The position numbers were made by a program, and so were the translations under genes. Positions 45,395 through 57,478 of a stretch of DNA of 64,000 nt are shown here, in pieces. The stretch is from Blasia pusilla (lineage: Eukaryota; Marchantiophyta; Marchantiopsida; Blasiales): assembly GCA_050084515.1 (NCBI GenBank), contig CM114271.1:11594001-11658000 (forward strand), given 5' to 3'. Positions within the stretch are counted from its first letter, which is position 1. Every line of letters starts with the position of its first letter. The notes under the pieces were generated by a model that saw only the letters and a list, made by a program, of their open reading frames with translations, searched no databases and was not told the origin of the DNA.

Positions 45395-45944
45395 GATTCA
45401 GTCAATGTTACCAATGATCAGAATGCCTTCTACAGGGTGATGGATTTGATGGGTCAAGAATTTGAAATGATAGACCCGGGAGCGATTGAAGAGTTCCTTG
45501 GAATAGGAATTGGCAGAAACCAAGAGGAACACTGGATTTGAATTCATCAGAGAAGATATATCTCCGAGGTCTTTAAGAAGTTTTGGACGCAGGATTGTGA
45601 ACCAATCTCCAGTCCTGTGGAAACACTGAAGAAACTAACTGAAGAGGACTGCCCTGGGACTGATGACAACCAAGCGAAAATAGCTAAGGTGGCATATCAA
45701 AGTGCAGTTTGGCAGCCTTGTGTGGGCTGTGATCTGCACCAGACCTGACCTGTCAAATGGAGTTGGAAATGTTGCCAGAAACATGAAAGATACTGGATTC
45801 CAGCACTGGAAAGTTGTTGAGAGGATTATGCAATCTCTAAAAGTGACATCAATAGATGTTTAATGTATCAGAAAATTGTGTACTTCGATGATCTTGTCGG
45901 ATATTCTAATGCTGACTGGGCAGGAGATTTGGATTGAATATATT
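45395..45944 (+). pseudogene. Ty1/copia reverse transcriptase / RNase H fragment
   Basis: Residues GQEFEMIDPGAIEEFLGIGI then HQRRYISEVFKKFW and TQDCEPISSPVETLKKLTEE match the region after the RT catalytic box. Later come VAYQSAV, TRPDL and FQHWKVVERIM, then VGYSNADWAGD, the copia RNase H start (Y-S-D-ADWAG). There are several frame changes. The YVDD box itself is missing. Confidence 0.85.
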
Positions 45945-46936
45945 TGTTGTAAAATATAGTAACTTGGAGTTTACTATAGTGAAAAGTAACTGATAGAATT
46001 ACTATAGTAACTTAGTGTTTTACCACAGTAAATAGTAATTTCTTGTTACCATAGAATTACCTCAGTAATTCTGAGAATTACTATGGGCGGCAGGCCCTAA
46101 CCCGAAAAACCCTAAAACCTAGAAACTCATTCTCTTGGCTGTATATAACCCCCTGAGGATGCCCTGCGAATTTACATTCTCTTAAACCTTTCTGGACACA
46201 ACTCTCTGAGCTGAGGAGCTGATTGAGAAGCACTGAGTGTGCTTTGCTTACCTGAGTGGATTGTGCTTCTGACCTTAGTAGTTCAGTGTGCTAAGCACTG
46301 AGTGTGCTGCTGCTTACAGACTGAGAGGTCTGCTGACTTGAGGAGTTCAGTGAGTCTTGTGATACAAGGTGTATAGTAGTACTAACCTGAGTGGTTGCTA
46401 TTGAGATGTCTACTGCTGCTAACCTGAGTGGTTGCTATTGCACTAAGTGTGCTTGAGAATGCAAGGTGATCTGGTGATGCAGGTTGTCTAGCTCTTTCCT
46501 CTACAATCTAACCTGAGTGGTTGCTATTGCACTAAGTGTGCTTGTAATAGCTAGGTTGTAGAGAAACTCTGATTCTAAAAATATTCAACTTAAAGAAATT
46601 GTTTTCTGTTGGGTAATGGTTATATCAGCTGAAACTCCAAGTTACGGAGGATTCTTGCTTTATCAAGCACTGAAGCTTAGTGTGCAGCACTACCGAGGGC
46701 TGAAAGTGAAGCCATTTGTTTAGAGTCATTGCTTGGAGACATTGATTTCAAGCAAGGAGCTACTCAACCGCAGCCATTTGTTCACAAATTTTGCTTGGAG
46801 ACATTGACTTCAAGCAAGGAGCTACTGTGATTCATTGTGGTAATCAGACTGCTATGCTATTACTCTGATTGATGCATAGAAGTTTCATGAAAGAATGAAA
46901 CATGTGGAGTAGCAACCTATCTTTGTTCGGTCTGCA
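45945..46936 (+). repeat. putative copia LTR with TATA box
   Basis: It starts TGTTGTAAAATATAG directly after the RNase H remnant and ends CGGTCTGCA. Seven bases later is TGGTATCAGTGAG, resembling an initiator-Met tRNA primer-binding site. TATATAA is at 46,142. Inside, CCTGAGTGGTTGCTATTGCA and CACTGAGTGTGCT words are repeated several times between 46,200 and 46,560. No second LTR was found, so the limits are inferred. Confidence 0.5.
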
Positions 46937-46942
46937 ACAAGT

Positions 46943-46955
46943 TGGTATCAGTGAG
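46943..46955 (+). other. putative tRNA-Met primer-binding site, plus orientation
   Basis: TGGTATCAGTGAG shares its first nine bases with the usual TGGTATCAGAGC site, just downstream of the putative LTR end. Confidence 0.5.
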
Positions 46956-47173
46956 GGTGAGGAATCGCGTCAAGTCAATACGCAAATGTCAAAATTGTTA
47001 AATGGAACTCAATACAGGTGGATGCAGTGAATCCAGACTGAATCAATGTAAAGAGGATAATTGGTGGATGATTCATCATTTACTTCCATAACCCAAACTC
47101 TAGATTTCTAAACTACCAGTCATTGCGGGCTTGGCAAAACCCGCTTGAACTGAATCTATAGGTTTCTGAACAT

Positions 47174-47187
47174 GGGCTCTGATACCA
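47174..47187 (-). other. putative tRNA-Met primer-binding site, minus orientation
   Basis: On the minus strand this reads TGGTATCAGAGCCC, the standard initiator-Met primer-binding site, facing the plus-strand site 220 bases away. It implies remains of another retrotransposon in opposite orientation. Confidence 0.6.
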
Positions 47188-47640
47188 CAGTCGAGAAGAA
47201 CCCAGTGAACAATCAGCTACTGGAGGGTTCTGTTGCAACTATTCACATAGCAAGTTTTAAGTCCAGCAGAGGACTGTAACTGTTTGAACCATGTACGATC
47301 AAGTTATACAAACTATTTTACCCTTAGTTAACGAGCATACTCTAAGCTACTCGCCTGACCATGAGAAGAGTTGGGAGTTCCAAATCTACGTGGAGAAGTG
47401 TGCACTATCAGACTATTCAAAGTGAGGGACACAAGGAGAAAAATCATACAGAACAGCTCATCACACCAATTTTTCATCATATGAAGTCAGTTAGCCCCTT
47501 GTATGCTAGAATCAACACCATCGCGACTTCTTATGTTCATCTCCACACCGCTGCTGGAACAAAACCCTGATCGCCCACCGTTTCAAACTCTGCAAATCTG
47601 CAAGGAGTGGGATATTAGGCACACGTCATGAGCTGCTAAT

Positions 47641-48045
47641 ATGGCAACTTGGTCGGCACAAAGGAAATCCAAGAACACTACTACTATAGCAAGTAGCTGC
47701 AACCAGCATGGTCGGCACTCCTTTGCTAACTATACGTGCACATTCGACCATCCACGTCACTATGTAGCTGCTCAGATTCCTCTTCATTCTTTAGTCCAGA
47801 AACCTCACCTACTACACCACATGAGTCAGTTTCAGCCGAGAAGCAAAAACATATTCTGTAACAGCATTGCAGGACCTGCTCAAGACTGTGTTGTCTACAA
47901 AAGTGCTGGTCAGTACACTGTAGAAGGGAGAATTGGAAGCTTCTGGCAAAGGGTGCATGCAGAAGTAGGGTTCGCGCAGTATGACATTGACTTATTCATG
48001 GTTACCAAGAATCCACACGCAAAGCTTCGATTTACCAGTTACTGA
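47641..48045 (+). CDS. hypothetical small ORF
   Basis: A 134-codon open frame starts MATWSAQRKSKNTTTIASSC and ends MVTKNPHAKLRFTSY. His/Ser/Gln-rich, no domain. It lies convergent with the 3' end of the J-domain gene and could be a chance frame in its 3' region. Confidence 0.2.
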   Translation: MATWSAQRKSKNTTTIASSCNQHGRHSFANYTCTFDHPRHYVAAQIPLHSLVQKPHLLHHMSQFQPRSKNIFCNSIAGPAQDCVVYKSAGQYTVEGRIGSFWQRVHAEVGFAQYDIDLFMVTKNPHAKLRFTSY

Positions 48046-48427
48046 ATTGGCAAAATAATGCTTCAAATTATTCAATACCGAACCCACATTCATCAGTCTT
48101 AGCTGGAATCTTCCAGACTTCAAATGCATGAGTTGCTCAGGCTCTTGCCAGCGAAGCACTATGACAGTTCAAAGACGATCCCTCTTACAACAGTGCTACG
48201 GCAAAGAAAAGATAAATACTCTCCGACCTTGTTCATTTTATTTTAAAAGCCGAAATTGAAAAAACCGTTAAAGCTAGCCAAATTCACATCCACCGAGCTC
48301 GGATGAACACTGGCTAACATACCAATGTTAGCAATTTCAACCACAGGATACTACAGGAGTCTCTTGCACTCTTCTGCTCCTCTGCTCTAAATATTGCGCT
48401 TGAAATTCAGTCAGACATCACCATAGA

Positions 48428-49276
48428 TCAACTTCCACTTTCGCTGTCTCTATTCTTAGTTCTTTCCATGAGCAAAGCTTGAATTCGTTCCCGCTTCGAA
48501 GTATCGTGAGTAGGTTCTACGACTCGACTAGGACTTTTTCGGTGATATGAACCCTGTACTAGCTCAGCACGAGCCCATAGCAAAACAGCTCCGAAGAATG
48601 CGCATCCCATTGCCAATCCAACGCCCCAAACGGTTGCAGCTCTAGGAGTGAATCTTGGATGTGGATGCTGCGCGTAAATCACAGGCCCATGGTACCTTCC
48701 ACCAGAACTCTTGGAGGGAACTTCAATTGTGTTTTTACTCATGATTCGACGATACGCTGCTGTAATTCGTACGAATTCTTGACCATCTTTCTTGTTCAGG
48801 TCCGGGTGACTGCAGAGAGGAAGTAACCAGAAAAATATGAGCAACCAGAAATAATGTCGCTCCCATACTGACATAAAATGCCCTTGACTCATGTTGAAAC
48901 GCTTAAAAAGATTTATCATTTGCAATTTCCAGGGCTCAACGAAGACAAGGCTACGTCATGTTGAATGTTAACACTCTCGGCAGTGAACGAACGAGAAAGC
49001 CATCAACTCTATCATTCCTGAAGCTGCAACGTTAAATTTTCTGACACGCTTTGAAATCGTAAGCGGAATATAGGTAGGTTTTAGAGGAACAAGATCGGAC
49101 CACCGCAAGGCAAGCCGGCGATAAGCTCCCTTGACCTCCTCCACACTTGCATCAGTAGTAAGTCCAAGCTGGGAATAAGCAGCGGGTAGGGAATCGCGAC
49201 CTTGGCCTGAACTGTAAAAGAGACGATGTGTAAAAATTTGAAACAAAACTGGTGGAGATATGGTCTGACGAGCCAT
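48428..49276 (-). CDS. J-domain membrane protein, two exons
   Basis: Exon 1 is 49,276-49,104 and exon 2 is 48,809-48,428; the intron of 294 bases has a GTGGTC donor and a CTGCAG acceptor. Splicing restores one frame of 184 residues. The J domain is at about residues 34-84: YSQLGLTTDASVEEVKGAYR in exon 1, then RHPDLNKKDGQEFVRITAAY across the junction with the essential HPD. The intron falls directly before HPD. A Phe/Ser/Arg-rich N-terminus (about 30 residues) looks like an organelle-targeting peptide. A transmembrane segment (AATVWGVGLAMGCAFFGAVL) lies at about residues 115-140, and the tail is basic then Ser/Glu-rich. J proteins stimulate Hsp70 ATPase; a membrane-anchored mitochondrial or plastid co-chaperone is likely. 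This is the best-preserved ordinary gene in the window. Confidence 0.88.
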
Positions 49277-51775
49277 AATGCTGCCTGATTGCCTTCATGT
49301 ACACCTCGGGTGATCATCAAATTGTCACCTGAGCATCATGCCCTCTATCAACCCTCACGTCTCTCCGCCATCCCGTTCATTCCTTTCCATCACAATATAG
49401 ACCTTCTGTACGGATCTTTGGAGAACGAATAAATCTTGAATGTTCTACCTTCAATCAAATCCTCCAACTGTGTGCAATTCCCACGGTCGTCTCATCAACT
49501 GCAACAACTCGCACATCCATCCTCTCCAAACGAATTTTCCCAAAAAAAAAAACTCAATTCCCATCTTCCATGCCAATGCCAATCCAAAACCCTGATCCAA
49601 TCATTTTCGCCTCGCTGCGATGAAGAAGACTTAGACTGCGCGTCCTAAGAAGCACCAAATAAACACCAGAATACACCTGCGACGTGCGATCGGCAACTAC
49701 TCACGTTGCTTGAACGCAGGTCTCCAATTCTCCCAGTCTATCACTAGCAAAACAGATCGAACGTACACAACGTCGACGAACTCTGAGTTCTGTAGTCCCA
49801 GAACTCAGAGCCTTTATTGGCTCTGGGTTCTGGAACTCCGGAACCCCCCTACCACCCCTACCCACCCGTTATCCCAACCCCTACCCGTTATCACCCACGC
49901 CGGAAGGATAGTCCCGGCCGACGACCATATTTCCGCCACGTGGGTCGGATAGCGGATCGGGGGTTCACCAATGAACCTAACCTACCCACATGCGATGGCA
50001 ATGTGATTCGATGGCACATTCTCATGCTCACATGAACGTGGGCAGCGATGGCGGAGTGAAGTCTAGGACAAATGAAGTTTTTTTGGCCCTCCCTCCATTT
50101 AACCGCGCTCCGTCATTTGGTTGGATGCTTGATCATGACCGCCACCAATGAGCAGCCTTCGAGAGTCAATCCTCGCCTTCTTTGTGTGGCGAATGGTAGG
50201 TTGTCCTTGATTGACGGTGCAGATATGGGGGTCTTATGATCCAACCGTTACTTCGGTGTGAACGACCTCCTTTGTCTGGAGATCGATGCCTTCACTTTCC
50301 TTGCTCCACTTTGGCAATGAGGCAGCAACGAGGGGGAGCGGGGTTCTAGTGGTGTTGCACAAGGAGAGGAACATTCAACTCGTTTGGTCGGCTTTGACGT
50401 TCCTGGAATGCTTCGCAGATGAGATTGGGCAGGCCGTTTAGCAACGTAGTTCAAAGTAGAGACAGTGGCCGGGTGAAATTTTCTATCACATTAATTGGAA
50501 TGCTTACAGGTTTTGGTGGATGGTTGAAGGAAGGCGATCATCATTACAGCAAGGGGCTCCAAAAGTTTCAAGCAGGCTAAAAACGTTGGTGATTCCGAAA
50601 TACTTGAAGGCATGAGGGTTCGTTGTCTCTGATAGGTATGTTTGAATATTCCCTCTGAATCCAATTATTTTTATTATTCTTTCTCGTGCACTATAGTTGT
50701 GTCCGTCCGTATTGCATGTGAAAAGGCGTAAAGACTATTTTAATCGATGTGCCAAATCCCGAGCCCATACGAAAGTTTCAGTTTGTGTGGTAATTTTTTC
50801 CTCCAACTGTCACTATAGCCTTTTACAATTCACTTTTGTGCTTTCTTCTTGCTTTTTTCTCGATGTAAGAGTTGCTCGCTTTAGGGTTGTCTGACTCTAT
50901 CCTCTTGAACTGTAATTCAAGGGAAGCTTATGATGAATGCCATCATCACTAACAAACCTTTGATTTATTTCATGAATCAAAGTTTCATAAACATGTACCA
51001 CAATGGTTAATGGTAGCAAAAATCTCGGATACCCTTCATACTGTTGATCTCTTGTGCTTTCTTTTTCAACTTCTTCTTGCTTGTTAGCAATATTGTAACT
51101 GGTCTCAGTTGGTGACTCTGGTGTTTGCAAGAACCTTGCCCAAGCACAAAATGTCTAATGGTAAACAACAGTGTAGGACCTGAAGATATTGATTTCCACA
51201 TGAATATATCTTGAAGCCTTTTATTACTGATCTTAAATCTTCACCACCCGGAGAAACATTAAACAGCAAAGAGCAGAAGGCATTCCAGATCAAGAGGCTG
51301 ACTTTTGATATATGCTTTACTTCACCATTCACATTGCAATTCTGGCAATTTAGTGCAAAACCCTAGGACACTGTCACATGAAACTTTACCCAACCTTCCA
51401 TTATAAAACAAGGGCATAAATGATTTTCACCTTAGAAGGGAATTTGGATGGAGTTGATTCTCAAATCTTACCATAGTCAACTCTGGATTTTACACAAGAA
51501 ATTATGCTTATGTTTAGATGACCTACATAGAGGTCATTCAAAACATCTCATCTATCCTTCGCCCTCATCTACACTTGCCCTTCATCTCCACTCTCATCAT
51601 CTATCTCTTCAAAATCTTCAGCATGACGATTTCTTCTATGTCCATCCACGGTAGATAGTATGCCTCTAAGGCTTCTTGACAATCCACCTTGCGGATAACG
51701 CCGTGATGATGCTCATGGTGATGAAGCTTCCACTCTTGCCCGTTTAAATAATGGCGGTGGGGTTATACTATCTTC
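49277..51775. other. upstream of the J-domain gene; no further gene recognised
   Basis: The first 700 bases should contain the promoter of the J-domain gene. A hairpin at 49,799-49,834 pairs CCAGAACTCAGAGCC with GGCTCTGGGTTCTGG. Beyond 50 kb only short open frames occur on both strands. Confidence 0.4.
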
Positions 51776-53788
51776 TTATCTTGGTTTCTTATCTCTTCTT
51801 GAAGACCCCTCATCCACATTGCCATGGTTAACCTCCATATCTTTCATCAACTGCGCAACTTTGAGTTGAACAAATATCTTGCTCACTAACTTCCTTGTCC
51901 TCTTTGGGAGGTCTTCGTAATTTAGGACGCCATTGAACAAAGCCCAATCCTTTGTCCACTCATTCTCTTCCACTTTCCTTGCAAATTCTCCAATTGCATG
52001 CTCCGGCCACTTCACTTGCGACTTCTTGAACTCTCTTTTTAGAACTTGTGGGTCATTGGCGCTATCCAAGTGCACCTTCAATTCATCTTTCTTGACGAAT
52101 TGCGAGACCTTCTTCTTGTTCACCTTCGCAGGGTTCTTTGGTGTCTACGTATCAAGGGGTTCTTTCTATCATCCTCATTGTTGTGAGGGCTACAATCTTC
52201 ATGAGGTGGCAACTCCATCTTGTCTTTTATCAAAATACAAAAAGAAAGGGTGATTTAGAAATGATTCCAATAATAGTGATACGATGAAACATGATACATC
52301 CATAGATCAATCAAGATTCATCATTTATAAAAATTCATAGTAACACATTCATCTTTTTGAACCAAGTCTTCCATTTCTCATGAAAAATATCCAATCCTCA
52401 AACGGATTTACAATCACACTACCACTATTACTGGCCTTAATCCCGAATTTACATCATCTACACCTAATACTTTCGCATTTGCTCTGATATATGCAATAAG
52501 ATACTCTAAGCTTTTGCAATTAGAGGGATTTGGAGCTAATGCCTTATTTTGAATCCTTTCCAAATAGGTAAATCTCACATTCACTTGGGCATTCCCTACA
52601 GCGAGGTTGTATGTCACATAGTTCAAATTCGTCACAATCATTCTTAGGGCATAGATTTCAGTGGCCTTTCTAAAAGGAAGATTCTTAGGGCCTACTCTTA
52701 ACTCCAATGTTATATGCCCAACATGATTTTTTGTTCATGCTGCCACCATCTATGAGGTGACTCTAAGATTTCATCAGTCCATATGGCATTTCCCAATCTC
52801 CAACGCCGATGTATGGGTTAGAGTTGGATCCCAAATGGATGAAAATGTTCCTAGCATGGAGGCCCGCATGAAAAAACCCACGCTTGTTGACACTCTCCAT
52901 GGTACCAAGAAGGGAAACCACAAGTTGGACGACATTTGATGCTATTGCGAGACATCTCATCTTTTCCAACTCTCCTAGACTAGCCCCGTCGTTCTTCAAG
53001 GCATGGCATGCTCGCAGCCATTTTTCAAGGTGCTCACCATTCCAATATGGATAGATGGCACGAGGTGGATCCTCGATCAACCTTCCCACCATGCAAACAA
53101 CACCGCGATGTAAAATACTCACAAACAACTCATCGCGCATCATTGATTTTCTAGAACATGATAGAGATGATTCCTTATACACCTTCATGCAATAGTACAT
53201 ATCTTCATTAAAGCCATGGAAACCCTTTATTTTACAACGGTACCCAATTTCGGGTAAACTGGTTGCCACAATATCGCTTGGATCATCTCCTACTACTACT
53301 TTATTGTCAGAAATCAATGTTATTGCATATGGAATTGTCAATGTCACCCCCACAATAGTACTACGTCCCTTGAAAAGACGTTGAGCACTTCTTAACTCTT
53401 CACCGAATCTTTATAGGAGAGCCCACTTAGCAAAATTCAGCTTCTCATCCTTATATATCTTGAGATCGACATATGCTCTCTCAAGGTTAACACCTTGTTG
53501 GGCATAAAATTTAGTCCTATCAGCCTCCGCGACATCCACTTCCCAGTTAAATGTCTTTGCCACTCTCTTGGACAATCTTAGCAATTCCAAGGTCTACTCA
53601 TGGAAACCATCCATACCCCTCGAGATGTAGGATCGTCATTCTCTAATAAAATTTATAAAAACCAGTCTAACCATGCTTTTCTTATGATCATGTTGAAATC
53701 ATTCCGAATTTACTCTTTGCCTCTTGGCACTAACATTGGACTCATTTCGGTTCTCTTCCACTCTCGATGACCTAGCCCTACTAGACAT
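51776..53788 (-). pseudogene. kinase-like protein gene, degenerate
   Basis: The minus-strand frame begins MSSRARSSRVEENRNESNVS at 53,788 and meets stops at about 53,700, 53,595 and 53,415. It then runs open for 196 residues (53,353-52,763) with IGYRCKIKGFHGFNEDMYYC, HLEKWLRACHALKND and RGFFHAGLHARNIFIHLGSN followed by YIGVGDWEMP. The last two resemble the catalytic loop (H-x-D-L-H-x-x-N-I) and DFG-like region of kinase-fold proteins, but Gly replaces the catalytic Asp. Downstream segments 52,707-52,414 and 52,123-51,776 (Lys/Glu-rich, KKPR end) look like further exons. I do not recognise the family. Confidence 0.5.
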
Positions 53789-53895
53789 TCTCCTCGGATG
53801 AAGAAGATAATAAAATATTTTTTAAATACAAGGGAAAGAAATGTACGGGTTGAGATAAGAAAATACCGAACAGATAATAACGCAAGATGCTAAAA

Positions 53896-55174
53896 TGTGA
53901 TACCCATAATTTTGTACTTTTGAAGAAATACCTCTTTTTATTCAACGAATACTTGTATATACACTATGATTTTGATTATTATATATTATTATGGAGAAGA
54001 ATGAGTAAGATTAAAATGAATCACGAAGCCCCAAGGACAAGGCAGAGAGATAGAAAATCAAGGATTTTCTTGAGAGGAGAGGAGAATACAATAACGAAGT
54101 CTAAAGACCCATCAAAAAGCTTCGAAAGGACAACGAAGCTCTGTTAAGAACTTGTCTATGAAGTGCTTCGCTCCTGAACGAAGCATGAAGAAGAAGAAGA
54201 AGAAGAGAAAGAAGTACTTCGCTCTTGAATGAAGCTCAAAGAACGAAGCACCTGGAACAAGAACAAAGAATGAAGCGCTTCGTCTTTATATCAGGAGAAA
54301 GAGCTTCGTCCTCAAGCAAAGCTTGAGGACTTAACAGCGAAGCAAAGCTAAGATTGACAGTGATTTCAAGCAACACATAGTTAGAACAGTTAGAATAGGA
54401 AAAGGCACAACTCTTTGTATCCGATAAGTAGTTAAGACAGTTTTGTTTTGCGGATTCATAGGGATCTTAGGAAAAGAGAAGAGCACCATAGCTCTAGGTA
54501 GTTACAAATGTTGAAGAGACATCAACTACATCAAGAACGCTTCGAATCTTTGGATCACTCCTACTTCAGAGAGTTTTTAAGAAACATGCAAGTAGCTATC
54601 ATCATCATTCTCTTACGAAGTCCTTATGTTATAGGAATGGTCTGAGCAAGGGAATAGTACCCTCTCGAGCTTGTATACACTTTTGAATCTTTCTCATTCT
54701 TGATGGAGTAGTAAAGCACTCATTCATTCATTCTGATGTGCGATGTTTATGTCTGAGTATTCTTTTTGGGTCTGCAAAGTGAAGAGTGAATCACGCGAAC
54801 CTTTCTCATCAATGGAATAATCAACATAGAGTTGTAGGAAATCTGTTTGATAGAGAGTAGCCTGCCGAGACGGATTGAGCTCCGAAAGTAGGAGAAGCTA
54901 GCTTTCATGTTGAGGTCTCTGTGAGCTTTCTTGATATCGAGAGGCAATCTACCTGAGCGTGTTGTCAACTCCACTAGAGAGAATAGAGAAAAAAAAACCT
55001 TGGTACTAAGAAAGATCCTAAGATATTGATAAGACATTGAATTTAAATCATACACACTTAAATACAACTATTACAACATAATTGTAATTTTGAACTCTCT
55101 TTTCATCAAACAATGATCCTCTTGGGGATCGAACTCAGTAAACGACTATAAAATTGAAACTCTTATACATTACA
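53896..55174 (-). repeat. solo LTR with perfect 5-bp target duplication
   Basis: On the minus strand it starts TGTAATGTATAAGAG and ends GGGTATCACA (TGT...ACA termini). It is flanked on both sides by TAAAA (53,891-53,895 and 55,175-55,179). Length is 1,279 bases. No internal retrotransposon sequence adjoins it. GAAGC/GCTTCG words recur about a dozen times between 54,130 and 54,350. Confidence 0.9.
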
Positions 55175-55693
55175 TAAAACAATGGCTCAGAATGTACGAG
55201 AGCGTGAATGATGGAACAACGGTCTCGGATTAGGGTTGGGCACTCAAAAGGAATAGGTAGATATGGGCGTGTTTAGATAAGTTTCCTTGGTCGCCTCCAC
55301 ATCTCCGACGTGATAAGGAGAACCAATGAAACAAATCTAAAAACTCGAGTCTATGAATCAAAAATCTCAAAATCACCAAAAAAGTTTAGTGACAACAAGA
55401 GATTTCTACACTCACAAACACTCACCTAATGTTGAGTCAATTGGAGTTTCTTTAGGATGCAACAAGGAGTGCAAATATCCAAGTTGGTCCCAATAAAATC
55501 CAAGTACCCCCAAAAGGCACTTAAAGGATTTCCCCAAAATTCCTAGTAACCTTGAAAGCCCTTAGTTCTCAAGGCACCAATGAAATTTGGAGCCTAATCC
55601 AAAATGTCACCAAAAGATGGCTAAAAAATGAGAAAATAGAGATAAATAGGTTAATTAACCCTATATCCCCCCTTCTTTTATTCATTTTGGGGG
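55175..55693. other. stretch without recognised gene
   Basis: I see no coding or repeat structure beyond the TAAAA duplication at the start and the hairpin that follows. Confidence 0.4.
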
Positions 55694-55750
55694 CCCCTTG
55701 TGGGCCCTTCCCTTATGGGTTTTACCCATAAGGGAAGGGCCCACAAGGGG
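55694..55750. repeat. perfect 27-bp inverted repeat with a 3-base loop
   Basis: CCCCTTGTGGGCCCTTCCC continuing to GGGT, loop TTT, then the exact complement. No mismatches in 27 pairs. Confidence 0.95.
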
Positions 55751-55879
55751 GACTCGTAGGCCCGCACTCAGGCTCATGGGCTTGTGGGGGGGCTGGCGGG
55801 CCCACGTCGCAAGCCCTAGAGCCCGCATGTGGGCTAGGGCCCGACGTGGGCCCGACTTAAGAATGGGTGCCGAGCGTGA

Positions 55880-56040
55880 TGCACATTGGTTGAGCAAGGG
55901 TGGAATGCTCGAGGTGCGTGGGCTCGGGTGTGGTCCAAGGCACACGGGCCCATGGAGCCCGCATAGGACGGACATAAGTTTGCGGATACAGACATGTCTG
56001 CAGACACGAACTTTGTCCGCGTGCAACCTTGGTCTCAAGG
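55880..56040. repeat. dispersed GC-rich repeat, copy 2
   Basis: Matches 1,100-1,220 in order (GAGCAAGGGTGGAATGCTCG, CATGGAGCCCGCATAG, GTGCAACCTTGG). Confidence 0.55.
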
Positions 56041-57478
56041 GAACAAGATGGAATAAGAGTTTGGTGTTGGAACTCGAAACCCAAACCTGATCCAAGGGAG
56101 TGGATTTCGTAAGCCACACTTGGATTCCAACTCGCGATTCATTTTTGTGACTTGCAGTTAGGAACTCATTAGATGTCTATTGGGAAATTGGAACCACCAG
56201 GCATGCAAATGTTGTTTGAGGTTCTTGAAGCGACCAAAAAGTCTGTCCCAAGTCTTCAAAGACTTTCCTATGTTGTAAACTGCAAGAGGAAGGTTGAGCT
56301 TGATGAGAGGCTGAGTTGAGAACTCGAAAAGTTAGAATGTTGATTGACCCAGACTCGACTAACGTGAGTGCCTGTTTGGGTGCAGATCAAGATTGAGAGC
56401 GTGTTCTACTAAACGCACACTTCCGCAACATTAATGATTTATGTTCAAGGAGAGTAGGCGCACACGTCGTGTCAGCATGGGCACATACGTATGGTGCTAT
56501 AGGGCTAGCAAGAAGTTAAGGAGGGCCAGGTCGGGCTCAGAGTAGGAACATTGGAAGTGCGCGAGCAGCTGCAAGAGTTTCAAGGGGTAAGGAAGTGAGG
56601 ACCGGACTGAGTCATTATGACTCATGGCCATAGGTGTTGGAGTGGAAAAGGAGAAGCCATTATTATAGCTCCAAGGAAATAGGGCATTGGGAGAGGAAGC
56701 AACCATATGGGACTACGGGCCGAAAAGAGGCAATTAAGAGTGTCAAGGGAGCAGGGTTCTTGGGGGACGCGGGCCTAAGGGTCGCGTAGTACAGGAGGAG
56801 TTTTGCGGAGGAAGGGAGAGGATGAGAGAGCCATTATGGCTCCAAAGACAGGGGAAGGTGCATAGGGCACCGTGCTATGTGATCGACTCGCTATGCGAGG
56901 AGATGGTTGTGCTACCAAAGTTGTCGTATCACATGGAGGAGTGAGTGATGACGGTGTATTGATTGGCGGGCATGTTCAGGTTACCCATTTGAGTCCCTTT
57001 TCCTACACTTATCTCGTGTCATTGAGGGTGATGGGTATCGGGAAGTAGCTAGTGCTAGATAGGTGTAGCGATGGTGACGAGTGTAGACTCCTTGCATGTG
57101 TAGCATGTTTGTGGAGATAGGGCAGTTGTCTGAGTAGGGTATGACCCGAGAGAGAGTGTTAGTAGTTTAGGTGAGTTAGTTCGAGAGGCGCATGGTAAGG
57201 TCGGGTGTGTCATCACGGGATTGGCATTAGCATAGGTAAGCTAGTGAAGAGTGTGGGAGACTCTCGGTGAGTCTGAGTGCTTGAGCGGGTGAGACAAGAT
57301 TGTCATCATGGCATTCTTCAAGGGTTCAAAAGAATGGGGTAGTACAAGGTAGTACGTGAGGTATTGAGGGGTTTCTAGTGAGGAACCACCCTGACTTCCA
57401 TCTGTGGTTGGATCGTCATCACTAGACAGCGGGTCAGGTGACGAGATCGCAGACGGAGATAATGTCACGAGGGGAGAG
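56041..57478 (+). other. presumed leader of gypsy copy B
   Basis: No conserved frame until shortly before the gag ATG, where an acidic frame (SLDSGSGDEIADGDNVTRGE) parallels the DEEEDEG run of copy A. A 5' terminal repeat of copy B was looked for and not found. Confidence 0.4.

Noticed and set aside
55682-56119. Overlapping open frames on both strands in the GC-rich repeat
   Set aside because: They arise from the hairpin and the GGGCCC-rich repeat; no domain and no support from the copy at 1.1 kb.
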